34,055 bases of DNA, taken from the NCBI GenBank assembly GCA_035713725.1, contig DASTMZ010000214.1:1-34055 (forward strand). Direction: 5' to 3'. The notes under the pieces were generated by a model. It worked only from the letters and a program-made list of their open reading frames with translations, had not been told where the DNA came from and searched no databases. Made by a program: the position numbers and the translations under genes. This DNA comes from DASQPR01 sp035713725 (GTDB lineage Bacteria > Actinomycetota > Actinomycetes > Mycobacteriales > Micromonosporaceae). Below, in pieces: positions 1 to 7,341 of the stretch. Positions within the stretch are counted from its first letter, which is position 1. Every line of letters begins with the position of its first letter.

Positions 1-106
1 TCTCCTATCGGATGCGAACCGGATCCGTTCCAGTCAACACCTCGTCGTCTACCCAGTGTTCCGGAGTTGGCCGTGAGATGGCTTCGGCGGACCTGAGAAG
101 AACCTG

Positions 107-134
107 ATAATACAAGGGTACGCGCTGGTCAAAA
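107..134 (-). promoter_or_regulatory. Candidate promoter reading off the left edge
   Basis: On the minus strand TATTAT (107-112) is a good -10 box. TTTTGA (129-134) lies 16 bp upstream as a weak -35. It sits after the nuoI stop in an AT-richer stretch without an ORF (1-160), so it would drive a minus-strand gene left of the window. Confidence 0.35.
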
Positions 135-160
135 GCGACGCCGACGCCGTAATGGCGCAG

Positions 161-655
161 TCAGTCCCGAGCCGCGACCTGCGCCTTGCGGAGGGCACCG
201 GCCTGCTCCTTCGACGGTTCGCCACGTGGATCGTGGGCCGGCGGCGGCGGAACGCTTGCCATCCAGTCGCCCAACCGGTCGCGCTCGTGCAGCAGGTCAC
301 GGATGTCAGACCCGGCGTAGTCGAACTCCGGAGACCAGAACAGCGCGTCGAACGGGCACACCTCGATGCAGATGCCGCAATACATGCACAGCGAGAAGTC
401 GATCGCGAATCGGTCGAGGACGTTGCGCTGCCGGGCCCGCGCCGCACCGGGCACGACCACGTCCTCCTTGTGCGCGTCGATGTAGATGCACCAGTCCGGG
501 CACTCGCGGGCGCACAGCATGCAGGACGTGCAGTTCTCCTCGAGCAACGCGATCACGCCGCGCGAACGCGCCGGGAGCGCGGGCGCGAGGTCGGCTTCCG
601 GGCGCATCTCGCTCACCTGGCCATCATCGCGTACCCGCCCGCCTGGATCGCTCAT
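161..655 (-). CDS. nuoI: NADH-quinone oxidoreductase subunit I-like ferredoxin
   Basis: A 164-residue protein with two 4Fe-4S motifs, CTSCMLCARECP (about residues 42-53) and CMYCGICIEVCP (about 90-101). These are the spacings of NuoI, which carries electrons between the peripheral arm and the quinone site of complex I. The segment between and after the clusters (RARQRNVLDRFAIDFSLC, FWSPEFDY) resembles the second-type NuoI of actinobacteria rather than a generic bacterial ferredoxin. The ATG (653-655) overlaps the marR stop as ATGA, so translation is probably coupled. It is the last gene of a nuoC-ABC-marR-nuoI run, and other complex I genes are absent from the window. Seen: the motifs and the overlap. 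Inferred: that it belongs to an alternative complex I. Confidence 0.88.
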   Translation of the reverse strand: MSDPGGRVRDDGQVSEMRPEADLAPALPARSRGVIALLEENCTSCMLCARECPDWCIYIDAHKEDVVVPGAARARQRNVLDRFAIDFSLCMYCGICIEVCPFDALFWSPEFDYAGSDIRDLLHERDRLGDWMASVPPPPAHDPRGEPSKEQAGALRKAQVAARD

Positions 656-1146
656 GGTCGGTGATCAGCCAGGCGGTCGAGGAGCATTGCCGCCACCCGG
701 ACGATCTCCCGCTCGGCCGTCGTCAACTCCACGTCCATCGCGGTGACCAGCCACGACACATGCGTCGCGCTGTGCTGGCGCAGCACATCGAGCCCGGCCG
801 TCGTGATGTCGAGCAGCACCTGTCGCCGGTCGCTCGGATCGTCGCGCCTACCGACCAGACCGCCTTCTTCCAGCGCCGCGAACACGCGGGTCAGCGACTG
901 CGGCTGGGCGTGCTCGGCGTCAGCGAGCGCTTTAGGCGTGGCCTCACCATCCCGGTAGAGGCGGGCCAGCAGCGCTATCGCCGTTGGGCTCACACCATGC
1001 GGCTGGCGCAGTGCCTGCAACCGTCGGGCCAGGCGTACCACGCCCTCCCGCACCTCGCGGGCCGCGGCCGTTTGCGCCCCAGCGGCAGCATCCCGGGGGT
1101 GCGTCGCGACCCCGGCGACAGCTCGCTCACGAGCCCGCGCGTTCAT
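652..1146 (-). CDS. MarR-family transcriptional regulator
   Basis: A 164-residue winged-helix protein. The core LLARLYRDGEATPKALADAE, then QSLTRVFAALEEGGLVGRRDDPSDRR, is the MarR recognition helix followed by the wing, where the D-SDRR motif is diagnostic. N- and C-terminal helices would form the dimer interface. It overlaps the ABC exporter gene by ATGA (1143-1146) upstream and nuoI by ATGA downstream. MarR proteins next to exporters usually repress the shared operon until a drug-like ligand binds. Inverted repeats in front of the ABC gene are candidate operators. The ligand cannot be predicted. Confidence 0.88.
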   Translation of the reverse strand: MNARARERAVAGVATHPRDAAAGAQTAAAREVREGVVRLARRLQALRQPHGVSPTAIALLARLYRDGEATPKALADAEHAQPQSLTRVFAALEEGGLVGRRDDPSDRRQVLLDITTAGLDVLRQHSATHVSWLVTAMDVELTTAEREIVRVAAMLLDRLADHRP

Positions 1147-2939
1147 GTCCGTGCGAGCGCCGCGTAGCGACCGCCCGCGGCGAGCAACTCGGCGTGCGTA
1201 CCCCGCTCCGCGATGCGGCCGTGGTCGAGCACGACGATCTGGTCGGCGCGCACGATGGTGGACAGGCGGTGTGCGATCACGATGGTGGTCCGTCCCTTGG
1301 CCAGCTCGTCGAGCGCCGCCTGAACGGCCCGCTCGGTGCGAGTGTCCAACGCACTGGTGGCCTCGTCGAGCACCAGGACCGGCGGGTTGCGGAGCACCAT
1401 CCGCGCGATGGCCAGGCGCTGCCGCTCGCCGCCGGAGAACCGATAGCCGCGCTCGCCGACCAACGTGTCGTAGCCGTCCGGCAAACCCGCGATGAGGTCG
1501 TGGATGTGTGCTGCGCGCGCCGCGGCCTCGAGTTCATCCTGCGTCGCGTCGGGCGCGACGAGCAGAAGATTCTCGCGTACGGAGGCGTGCAGCAGGTACG
1601 TATCCTGCGCGACGAACCCGACCGTACGAGCCAGCGATGCCATGTTGACGTCCCGGATGTCTACGCCGTCGATGGTGATCGAGCCGGCCTGCGGTTCGTA
1701 GAGCCGCGTCACGAGATATCCGAGACTCGTCTTTCCGGATCCGGTCGCGCCGACGATGGCGGTCGACGTGCCGGCCGGTACGACCAGATTGATGTCGTCG
1801 AGTGTCGGGGTCTCCGCGCCGTCGTACCCGAACCGGACGCCACGGAACTCGACGCGACCGCCGGCTGTCACGAGTGCTCGTGCGCCGGACGTGTCATGGA
1901 TGTCCACCGGCAAGTCGAGCACGTCGAAGATGCGACCGAACAGCGCGATGGACGTCGACGCGGCCTGTCCGATGCCTTGCATGGCGCTGGCCGGTGCCAC
2001 GAAGCGGTTCAGCATGCTCGTGAACGCGACCACGGTGCCGAGCGTCGTCGGCGAGCCGCCGTGAGTGAACTCGACGCCCGCGATCCAGTAGGCGATGGCC
2101 GGCACGATCGTGAGCGCGGCAGCGCGGGTCGCGAGTCGCCACCGGCCGGCCAGCACCGCGGCGAGGTCGAACTTCGAGATCTCGGCCGATCGCGCCGCGA
2201 ACCGCCGCTGCATCTCCGGTCCGAGCCCCATCGTCTTCGCGAGCAGAACGCCCGGCACGGACAGCGTCTCCTCGACCGTCGAGGTGAGCGCGGACATGCT
2301 CCGTTGACGGTTGCGCGCGATCTGCCGGCGCTGCCCGCCGAGCCGGAATGTCACGGCCAGGTACGCCGGGATCAGCACGATCCCCACGACCGCGAGTTTC
2401 CAGTCCATGATCAGCAACGCGATCGCGATTGCGACGGACTGGGTCATCGACGCGACGGTCGCGGTCGCGGTGTTGGTTAGCACGTTGTCGACGCCACCGA
2501 CATCGTTGATGACCCGTGACAACACATCACCGGTCTTGGTACGCGTGAAGAACGACAACGAGAGGCGCTGAAGGTGGCCGTACACCGCGACGCGTAGCTC
2601 GTGCATGACGCGCTGCCCGATCACGGTGGCGAGCTGGGTCGTCCAGACGCCGAGCGCGCTGCCCACCACGGCGGCCGCGATCATGCCGAGCGCCAGCTCG
2701 CTGATCAGCGCGAGATTGCGCTCCGGAAGACCCTTGTCGAGGATCGCCCGCAGTAGAAAAGGCGAGATCACACCGACCACAGCTCGTACCAGAACGATGG
2801 CGAGGAGCCCGGTCATCATGAAGCGGTGCGGCCGGAACAACGCGACGATGCGCCGGATCGACACCTTCCGCGGCGGTTCGTGGTCGGCCGGAAGGCTTGT
2901 GCCAGCGGATTCGGGGGCTGGTAGGGTCGTGACGGTCAT
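1143..2939 (-). CDS. ABC exporter, fused permease and ATPase
   Basis: A 598-residue half-transporter. An N-terminal six-helix exporter domain (residues about 30-330) precedes an ATPase domain with Walker A GATGSGKTS (about 400), signature FSGGERQRL, Walker B VLVLDEATSALD and the switch HRLST. This is the MsbA/LmrA-type arrangement, which homodimerises or pairs with a partner to export lipids or drugs. The ATG at 2937-2939 has AAGGTG six bases upstream; an in-frame GTG at 2960 has no comparable site. It starts about 75 bp after the nuoC stop and overlaps marR downstream. Substrate unknown; regulation by the adjacent MarR is inferred. Confidence 0.9.
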   Translation of the reverse strand: MTVTTLPAPESAGTSLPADHEPPRKVSIRRIVALFRPHRFMMTGLLAIVLVRAVVGVISPFLLRAILDKGLPERNLALISELALGMIAAAVVGSALGVWTTQLATVIGQRVMHELRVAVYGHLQRLSLSFFTRTKTGDVLSRVINDVGGVDNVLTNTATATVASMTQSVAIAIALLIMDWKLAVVGIVLIPAYLAVTFRLGGQRRQIARNRQRSMSALTSTVEETLSVPGVLLAKTMGLGPEMQRRFAARSAEISKFDLAAVLAGRWRLATRAAALTIVPAIAYWIAGVEFTHGGSPTTLGTVVAFTSMLNRFVAPASAMQGIGQAASTSIALFGRIFDVLDLPVDIHDTSGARALVTAGGRVEFRGVRFGYDGAETPTLDDINLVVPAGTSTAIVGATGSGKTSLGYLVTRLYEPQAGSITIDGVDIRDVNMASLARTVGFVAQDTYLLHASVRENLLLVAPDATQDELEAAARAAHIHDLIAGLPDGYDTLVGERGYRFSGGERQRLAIARMVLRNPPVLVLDEATSALDTRTERAVQAALDELAKGRTTIVIAHRLSTIVRADQIVVLDHGRIAERGTHAELLAAGGRYAALART

Positions 2940-2959
2940 ACGCGGCACCTTATGACCCA

Positions 2960-3003
2960 CAGCTAGAAGCTGCGCAACAGCATTTCAGGTTGCCGCAAGT
3001 TGC
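2960..3003. promoter_or_regulatory. Cluster of inverted repeats before the ABC-marR genes
   Basis: Between nuoC and the ABC gene lie CAGCT-AGA-AGCTG (2960-2972, perfect arms), GCAAC-N10-GTTGC (2974-2993) and GCAA-G-TTGC (2995-3003). They sit where a promoter for the exporter would be and suit a dimeric repressor such as the co-transcribed MarR. No clear -10/-35 pair was identified, so their function is inferred. Confidence 0.4.
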
Positions 3004-3013
3004 TAAGTAGTTG

Positions 3014-3619
3014 TTAACGATCGGGTACGCCGGGCGGGCGCAGCGGTGCTCGTCGCGCGCTGCCCGGGCCGTCCGCATCACGCGGCTCGACGGCACCCGG
3101 CTCGACGGCACCCGGCCACGGCTTGGCCACTCGGGACGCGAGCACGAAGTCCTTGCGCAGTGGGTGCCCCTCGAATTCCGGCGGCAACAGCAGCGGACGC
3201 AGATCCGGGTGCCCGATGAACTCGATGTCGAACATCTCGTACGTCTCGCGCTCCGGCCACGCCGCACCCGGGTACAGGTCGATGATCGTGTCCAGCCGTG
3301 GGTTGTCACGGGGCACCCGGGTACGCAGCAGGAAGCCGTACCGGCCGGCGCTCGACCAGACATGCGCGACGATCGAGAACCCGTCGGCCAACTCGTCCAC
3401 CGCCGACAGCCAGTCGAAGAAGTCGGCGTTTAAGTCGTCGCGCGCGGACCGTACGAGCGCACGCCATCCGTCCGCCGGTACGTCGACGGTCGGACGCGCC
3501 CAGTCACCGCCACCGGACGCGCCTGCCTGCGCGCCCGGCACCGCCTCGGCCAGCCGGGCGCCAAGCTCCGACAATGGCGATGCCGATGCCGGCGGCGATG
3601 ACGGGTCGGTCGAGGGCAT
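3014..3619 (-). CDS. nuoC: NADH-quinone oxidoreductase subunit C-like protein
   Basis: A 201-residue protein of the complex I 30 kDa family. The signature is WPERETYEMFDIEFIGHPDLRP (about residues 138-159), then LLLPPEFEGHPLRKDF, the usual NuoC C-terminal motif. FFDWLSAVDELADGF is the N-terminal fold landmark. NuoC forms part of the peripheral arm next to NuoD near the quinone pocket. The start at 3617-3619 is chosen because TACCAT lies six bases upstream, a leaderless promoter; the much longer open frame upstream has no family similarity. It is the first gene of a minus-strand run, divergent from the gene at 3686. NuoA, B, D and H are not in the window. Confidence 0.88.
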   Translation of the reverse strand: MPSTDPSSPPASASPLSELGARLAEAVPGAQAGASGGGDWARPTVDVPADGWRALVRSARDDLNADFFDWLSAVDELADGFSIVAHVWSSAGRYGFLLRTRVPRDNPRLDTIIDLYPGAAWPERETYEMFDIEFIGHPDLRPLLLPPEFEGHPLRKDFVLASRVAKPWPGAVEPGAVEPRDADGPGSARRAPLRPPGVPDR

Positions 3620-3625
3620 GACCGC

Positions 3626-3631
3626 ATGGTA
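3626..3631 (-). promoter_or_regulatory. Leaderless -10 box of nuoC
   Basis: TACCAT on the minus strand ends six bases before the ATG. That places the transcription start at or next to the A of the start codon. Confidence 0.55.
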
Positions 3632-3685
3632 TCGACGCGACCTCCATTGGTCGGCCGGCACCGTCGGTGGGGCAGGATGGTGGGC

Positions 3686-4141
3686 GTGAGCACGGCGGAT
3701 CACGCGACCGGAGACAGTGCGAGCGCGCTCGGCCGGGCGCTGGTCGCGGAGGCGACCCGCAAGGCGGCCGTCGTGTGGGTCACGGTGGGCGCGCGGCCGG
3801 CGTACGCCGTGTGGTGCCTGCCGGTTGGCGAAGCCTTGTTCGTCGTCACTGGCGCTGGTGAACAGGACGCTCCCGGTCTGACGCACGCGGGCTTGGCGGC
3901 AGTGACCGCGCGAGGCGATCACGGCGGCCAGATCGTGACCTGGCCGGTGCGGGTGACGACCGTCGATCCGAGCACCGAACGTTGGCGAGAAGTGGTCCCG
4001 GCGCTCGCCGCCAAGCGCCTCAACGCAACCGGCTCGGTCGAGGAGGTTGCTGCTCGGTGGGCGCGCGACTGCACCGTACTCGCGCTCGATCCAACTGACC
4101 ACGCCGCGCAAGCCGCGGCCCTCACCGCGCCAACGACGTAG
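3686..4141 (+). CDS. Hypothetical protein, possibly a split-barrel flavin-binding fold
   Basis: A 151-residue soluble protein with no certain family. Alternating strands (AVVWVTV, YAVWCLPVGEALFVVTG, then GGQIVTWPVRVTTVDP) and a closing RWARDCTVLALDP resemble the small pyridoxamine-phosphate-oxidase-like split barrels of actinobacteria, but I see no decisive motif. The GTG at 3686 is preferred because CAGGAT, a weak leaderless -10, lies seven bases upstream; an ATG at 3677 is also in frame. It is divergent from nuoC and convergent with the PhzF gene, with only three bases between the stops. Confidence 0.6.
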   Translation: MSTADHATGDSASALGRALVAEATRKAAVVWVTVGARPAYAVWCLPVGEALFVVTGAGEQDAPGLTHAGLAAVTARGDHGGQIVTWPVRVTTVDPSTERWREVVPALAAKRLNATGSVEEVAARWARDCTVLALDPTDHAAQAAALTAPTT

Positions 4142-4144
4142 GCC

Positions 4145-5011
4145 TCATCCGGGTGGCACGGTGATCGACCCGGTGGCGATCGGCACCGCGCTCCCGCTCA
4201 CCGTGGCAGTCACGGCCATGCCGTCCGCCGCCGCGACGGTGCATGCCAATGTGGACGGACGTCCCATCTCCACGCCCTGGCGGATCGTGTACGCGGACTC
4301 GCCGTCGCCTGGCAGCAGACCGCTCGCCACCAGCCACACGCCGAAGCCGAGCGCGGCAGAGCCGGTCGCCGGATCCTCTGTGACGCCGAGGCCCGGCACG
4401 AACACACGAGTGCGCGACGAACGCGTGTCCGCATCCCATGCAAACAAACAGACGTCGGTCACGTCGTGTGCGCGCGCCGCCGCTGCGTCACCGATCGCGC
4501 GCGCCAATGCATCCATGTGTACGGACAGAAAGTGGAACTCCAAACCGCAGCCGGCCGCTCGCGGCGCTGGGCCGACGAAGTCCGCGCTCGTCAGTCCGAC
4601 GGCGGCGAGCAGTGGCTCGGGATCGACCGGCGGACCGACGGTCGGTGATCCGCCGCGCAGTGTCGCAGACCCGGCATCGGATACCTCGATGGGCAACAAA
4701 CCCGCACCGCACTCCTGTACCACTCGGCCTGGGCCGAACAACCCGGCACGCATCTGCGTAACGGCGGCACCGACGCTCGGATGACCGGCGAACGGCAGCT
4801 CGGCACTGGGCGTGAAGATCCGGGCGCGATAGGTCGCGTCGGACGACGTGGGCGGCAGAACGAAGACCGTCTCGGACAGGTTGAACTCGTTGGCGATTGC
4901 CTGCATCTGCCCGGTTGCGAGGCCGTCGGCACCGAATACCACGGCGAGCGGATTCCCGGCGTACGGCCGGTCGGTGAACACGTCGACGATCTCGTACCTG
5001 AGGGTCTTCAT
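4145..5011 (-). CDS. PhzF-family isomerase/epimerase-like protein
   Basis: A 288-residue PhzF fold. N-terminal DVFTDRPYAGNPLAVV and FNLSETVFV (carrying the catalytic Glu of the family), ARIFTPSAELPFAGHPSVG, and C-terminal TEDPATGSAALG all match. The family has two pseudo-symmetric halves with the active site between them and includes the phenazine enzyme and many proteins of unknown substrate. No phenazine genes are nearby, so a phenazine role is unlikely. The start at 5009-5011 is chosen because TATGGT lies seven bases upstream; an ATG at 5023 is in frame but would fall inside that box. Its promoter is back to back with that of the gene at 5045. Confidence 0.88.
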   Translation of the reverse strand: MKTLRYEIVDVFTDRPYAGNPLAVVFGADGLATGQMQAIANEFNLSETVFVLPPTSSDATYRARIFTPSAELPFAGHPSVGAAVTQMRAGLFGPGRVVQECGAGLLPIEVSDAGSATLRGGSPTVGPPVDPEPLLAAVGLTSADFVGPAPRAAGCGLEFHFLSVHMDALARAIGDAAAARAHDVTDVCLFAWDADTRSSRTRVFVPGLGVTEDPATGSAALGFGVWLVASGLLPGDGESAYTIRQGVEMGRPSTLACTVAAADGMAVTATVSGSAVPIATGSITVPPG

Positions 5012-5018
5012 GCCTCGC

Positions 5019-5024
5019 ACCATA
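5019..5024 (-). promoter_or_regulatory. Leaderless -10 box of the phzF-like gene
   Basis: TATGGT on the minus strand lies seven bases before the ATG. It is eight bases from the opposing -10 box at 5033-5038. Confidence 0.5.
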
Positions 5025-5032
5025 CGGCCTCT

Positions 5033-5038
5033 TACGCT
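5033..5038 (+). promoter_or_regulatory. Leaderless -10 box of the MgtE-N/CBS gene
   Basis: TACGCT ends six bases before the ATG at 5045, with no Shine-Dalgarno sequence between. This is the spacing expected when transcription begins at the start codon. Confidence 0.6.
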
Positions 5039-5044
5039 GGTCCC

Positions 5045-6370
5045 ATGACGACGGCGACGCGCATCTACATCGCCCGTCTCGCCGGCCTGCCCGTGTTCGA
5101 TCCGAACGGGGACCAGGTCGGTCGAGTACGGGACGCGGTCGCGCGCTTCCGTCCGGACGGCGCTCCGCCGCGCGTCGTCGGTCTGATCGCCGAGTTCGTC
5201 ATGCGGCGCCGGATCTTCCTGCCCATTGGACGCATCGAAGCGATGGAGGCCGATGCGGTGCAGCTCGGCACCGGCACGCTGAACCTCCGGCGATTCGAGA
5301 AGCGCCCGGGTGAGTTGCTGGTCCTCGAGGAGTTGCTCGATCGGCGAGTGACGGTTGTCGAGTCCGGACGCACCGCGTCGGTGGCGGATGTCGGCATGGA
5401 GGCGGACCGATCCGGTGAGTGGACGCTCACCCGGGTCGCGGTTCGCGAACATGCGGGGCGGTTGGGTCGGCGCGGTCACCTTCAGCAACTCGACTGGGGC
5501 GAGGTGACCGGGCTGGTCGGTGTGCCGGAAGCACAAGGCACCGCGTCGCTGCTCGCGGTGCTAGACAGCATGCGCGCCGCCGACCTGGCCAACGTCCTGC
5601 AGGATTTGTCCGACAGCCGGCGCGTCGAGGTCGCGGCGGCGCTCGATGACGAGCGTCTGGCGGATGTCCTCGAAGAGTTGCCAGAACACGACCAAGTCGA
5701 GATCATCGGTGCCCTCGAACCCGAGCGGGCCGCCGACATCCTGGAGGAGATGAACCCGGACGACGCCGCCGACCTGCTGGCCGAGCTGCCCAAGGTGGAC
5801 CAGGAAGTGCTGCTCGACCTGATGTCGCCGGACGAGGCCAGTCCGGTGCGGCAACTGCTTGACTACCTGCCTGGTACGGCCGGCGCGCTCATGACGTCCG
5901 AGCCGGTCATCCTCACGCCCGACGCGACGGTCGCCGAGGCTCTGGCGCGGGTACGCGAACCGCAGCTCTCCCCCGCCGTCGCGGCGAGCGTGTTCGTGGC
6001 CCGTGCGCCGATGGCCACGCCGACCGGCCGCTATCTCGGCGTCGTGCACTTCCAGCGGCTCCTGCGCGAGGCGCCCGCGTCCCTTCTCGGCGGCGTGGTG
6101 GACAGCGATATCGAGCCGCTCTCTCCGGCCACGCCACTGCCCGAGGTAACTCGGCGAATGGCGACCTACAACCTCGTCGCGCTGGCCGTCGTCGATGACC
6201 TCGGCCGCCTTGTCGGCGCGGTCACCGTCGACGACGTACTCGACCACTTGCTGCCGCGGGACTGGCGCGACCGCGACAGCGACGCACATGTGACCGAACT
6301 CGCGCGCATCGCGGCGGCGGGTACCGGCGACGGCGCCACCCGTCGCGACAACGGAGCGACCGGTGGCTGA
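5045..6370 (+). CDS. MgtE N-terminal and CBS domain protein without a transport domain
   Basis: A 441-residue cytosolic protein. The N-terminal part has two PRC-barrel-like stretches (LPVFDPNGDQVGRVRDAV near residue 15). The middle (about 165-290) holds the MgtE N superhelix with its repeated pattern (LADVLEELPEHDQVEI, AADILEEMNPDDAADLL, DQEVLLDLMSPDEA), followed by two CBS motifs (about 295-415). True MgtE carries five C-terminal helices forming the Mg2+ pore; none is present here. Actinobacteria commonly encode this soluble form beside a DUF1003 membrane protein, as here. It probably senses Mg2+ or a nucleotide, but its partner is unknown. Its stop overlaps the GTG of the next gene. Confidence 0.85.
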   Translation: MTTATRIYIARLAGLPVFDPNGDQVGRVRDAVARFRPDGAPPRVVGLIAEFVMRRRIFLPIGRIEAMEADAVQLGTGTLNLRRFEKRPGELLVLEELLDRRVTVVESGRTASVADVGMEADRSGEWTLTRVAVREHAGRLGRRGHLQQLDWGEVTGLVGVPEAQGTASLLAVLDSMRAADLANVLQDLSDSRRVEVAAALDDERLADVLEELPEHDQVEIIGALEPERAADILEEMNPDDAADLLAELPKVDQEVLLDLMSPDEASPVRQLLDYLPGTAGALMTSEPVILTPDATVAEALARVREPQLSPAVAASVFVARAPMATPTGRYLGVVHFQRLLREAPASLLGGVVDSDIEPLSPATPLPEVTRRMATYNLVALAVVDDLGRLVGAVTVDDVLDHLLPRDWRDRDSDAHVTELARIAAAGTGDGATRRDNGATGG

Positions 6371-6995
6371 GCCGCGCCGGGACTCCCGGCTCGATCAACC
6401 ACGCCAGCCCGCCCGCATCGCGCTGCCTCGCTACGACCCCGATGCGTTCGGCCGCTGGTCGGAGGCGATCGCGCGGTTCATGGGTACGGCCCTGTTCCTG
6501 GTCTACATGACCGTGGTGATCGTGTTGTGGATCGGCTGGAACACGCTGGCGCCACGAAACCTGCGATTCGACCCGTACACGTTCACGTTCCTCACGCTGT
6601 TGCTGTCTTTGCAGGCGTCGTACGCCGCGCCACTGATCCTGCTCGCACAGAACCGACAGGCCGACCGCGATCGACTGTCCTTCGAGGAGGACCGGCGCCG
6701 CGCATCGGCCCAAAAGGCGGACACCGAATACCTGGCCCGCGAGATCGCGGCGCTACGGATCGCGATCGGCGAGGTCAGCACGCGCGACTTCGTCCGATCG
6801 GAGCTGTCCAGGCTCGCCGAGGAGCTTGACGAATCCGCCGACCGGCGGGCGCGACTGGACCGCAAGGAGCGCCAGAAGGACGCCAAGCGCGCCGGGCGCA
6901 AGAACGACGGTGAGGCAATCGACGACCCGATTGACGCCGTCGACACGTACGACCAGGAGCTGCCGCCGCCGTCCCGCAACCGACGCGGCCGGTAG
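6363..6995 (+). CDS. DUF1003 membrane protein
   Basis: A 210-residue protein with two membrane helices (about 38-59 and 73-94), the second reading FTFLTLLLSLQASYAAPLIL. A charged coiled-coil-like tail follows (about 97-200, rich in Arg, Asp and Lys). The RFDPYTFTFLTLLLSLQAS..LAQNRQADRDR stretch is the DUF1003 signature. The GTG at 6363-6365 lies inside the end of the MgtE-N/CBS gene, so the two are co-translated and probably act together. The biochemical role of the family is not established. The ORF ends before a long hairpin-rich gap. Confidence 0.85.
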   Translation: MAEPRRDSRLDQPRQPARIALPRYDPDAFGRWSEAIARFMGTALFLVYMTVVIVLWIGWNTLAPRNLRFDPYTFTFLTLLLSLQASYAAPLILLAQNRQADRDRLSFEEDRRRASAQKADTEYLAREIAALRIAIGEVSTRDFVRSELSRLAEELDESADRRARLDRKERQKDAKRAGRKNDGEAIDDPIDAVDTYDQELPPPSRNRRGR

Positions 6996-7110
6996 CGAGG
7001 CTGGCTGGGACCGGAGGTGCCGCGGCTGGCGTCGGCGGTGCCGCGGCTGGCGGCGCCGCTCGATGCTCGCGCCGCGGCCGTCGCAGCGGATCCGGTGGCC
7101 GGACGCATTT

Positions 7111-7147
7111 CGCCGCGCGCCTCAAGGGGTTGCGAAGGCGCGCGGCG
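7111..7147 (+). terminator. Terminator-like hairpin after the DUF1003 gene
   Basis: CGCCGCGCGCCT and AGGCGCGCGGCG form a perfect 12-bp stem around a 13-nt loop. No U-tract follows, only CTCTTCCC, which is usual for actinobacterial terminators. Position 116 bp after the DUF1003 stop fits termination. It could instead be a structural RNA element. Confidence 0.5.
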
Positions 7148-7328
7148 GCTCTTCCCGATCGTCGCATCGGGCGGACGGGGCCGTCCACCCCCAATCGCCT
7201 TATTCATCAGATTCAGCACGAATGCGGCCGGAAGGCAGCAGGTCGGCCACGGATATCCGCGGTGTTTGGTGCGCCACAACGAGCTCGGTACGGTCGGGTC
7301 GCACGGGCAGCCAGCCGAGGGCGCGCCG

Positions 7329-7334
7329 TAGCAT
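7329..7334 (+). promoter_or_regulatory. Leaderless -10 box of mrp
   Basis: TAGCAT is followed by seven bases and the ATG at 7342. The earlier in-frame ATG at 7333 overlaps the box, so 7342 is taken as the start. Confidence 0.55.
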
Positions 7335-7341
7335 GGCCACC

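Larger units (their letters stand above)
6996..7341. other. Hairpin-rich intergenic region
   Basis: This gap of about 346 bp has no supported gene. It opens with an imperfect tandem repeat (GGTGCCGCGGCTGGCG at 7017-7032 and again near 7040-7055). Three consecutive hairpins follow: a 12-bp perfect stem (7111-7147), CCCGAT/ATCGGG (7154-7171) and GGACGG/CCGTCC (7173-7186). Next comes an AT-richer stretch (7198-7220), a 10-bp palindrome CGGATATCCG (7250-7259), and finally the mrp promoter. It probably ends the MgtE-DUF1003 transcript; a small RNA is possible but unproven. Confidence 0.5.

Noticed and set aside
984..2480. Long plus-strand open frame opposite the ABC exporter gene
   Set aside because: Arg/His/Asp-rich composition and no motifs; it is the antisense shadow that GC-rich coding DNA produces.
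1143..2960. GTG start at 2960 for the ABC exporter
   Set aside because: It adds seven residues without a ribosome site and would lie on the palindrome; the ATG at 2939 has AAGGTG at good spacing.
4145..5011. Phenazine biosynthesis cluster suggested by the PhzF-like protein
   Set aside because: No phzA-E or other phenazine genes nearby; PhzF-fold proteins are mostly unrelated to phenazines.
7016..7055. Tandem GGTGCCGCGGCTGGCG repeats as a CRISPR or satellite array
   Set aside because: Only two imperfect units with no spacers; no array.
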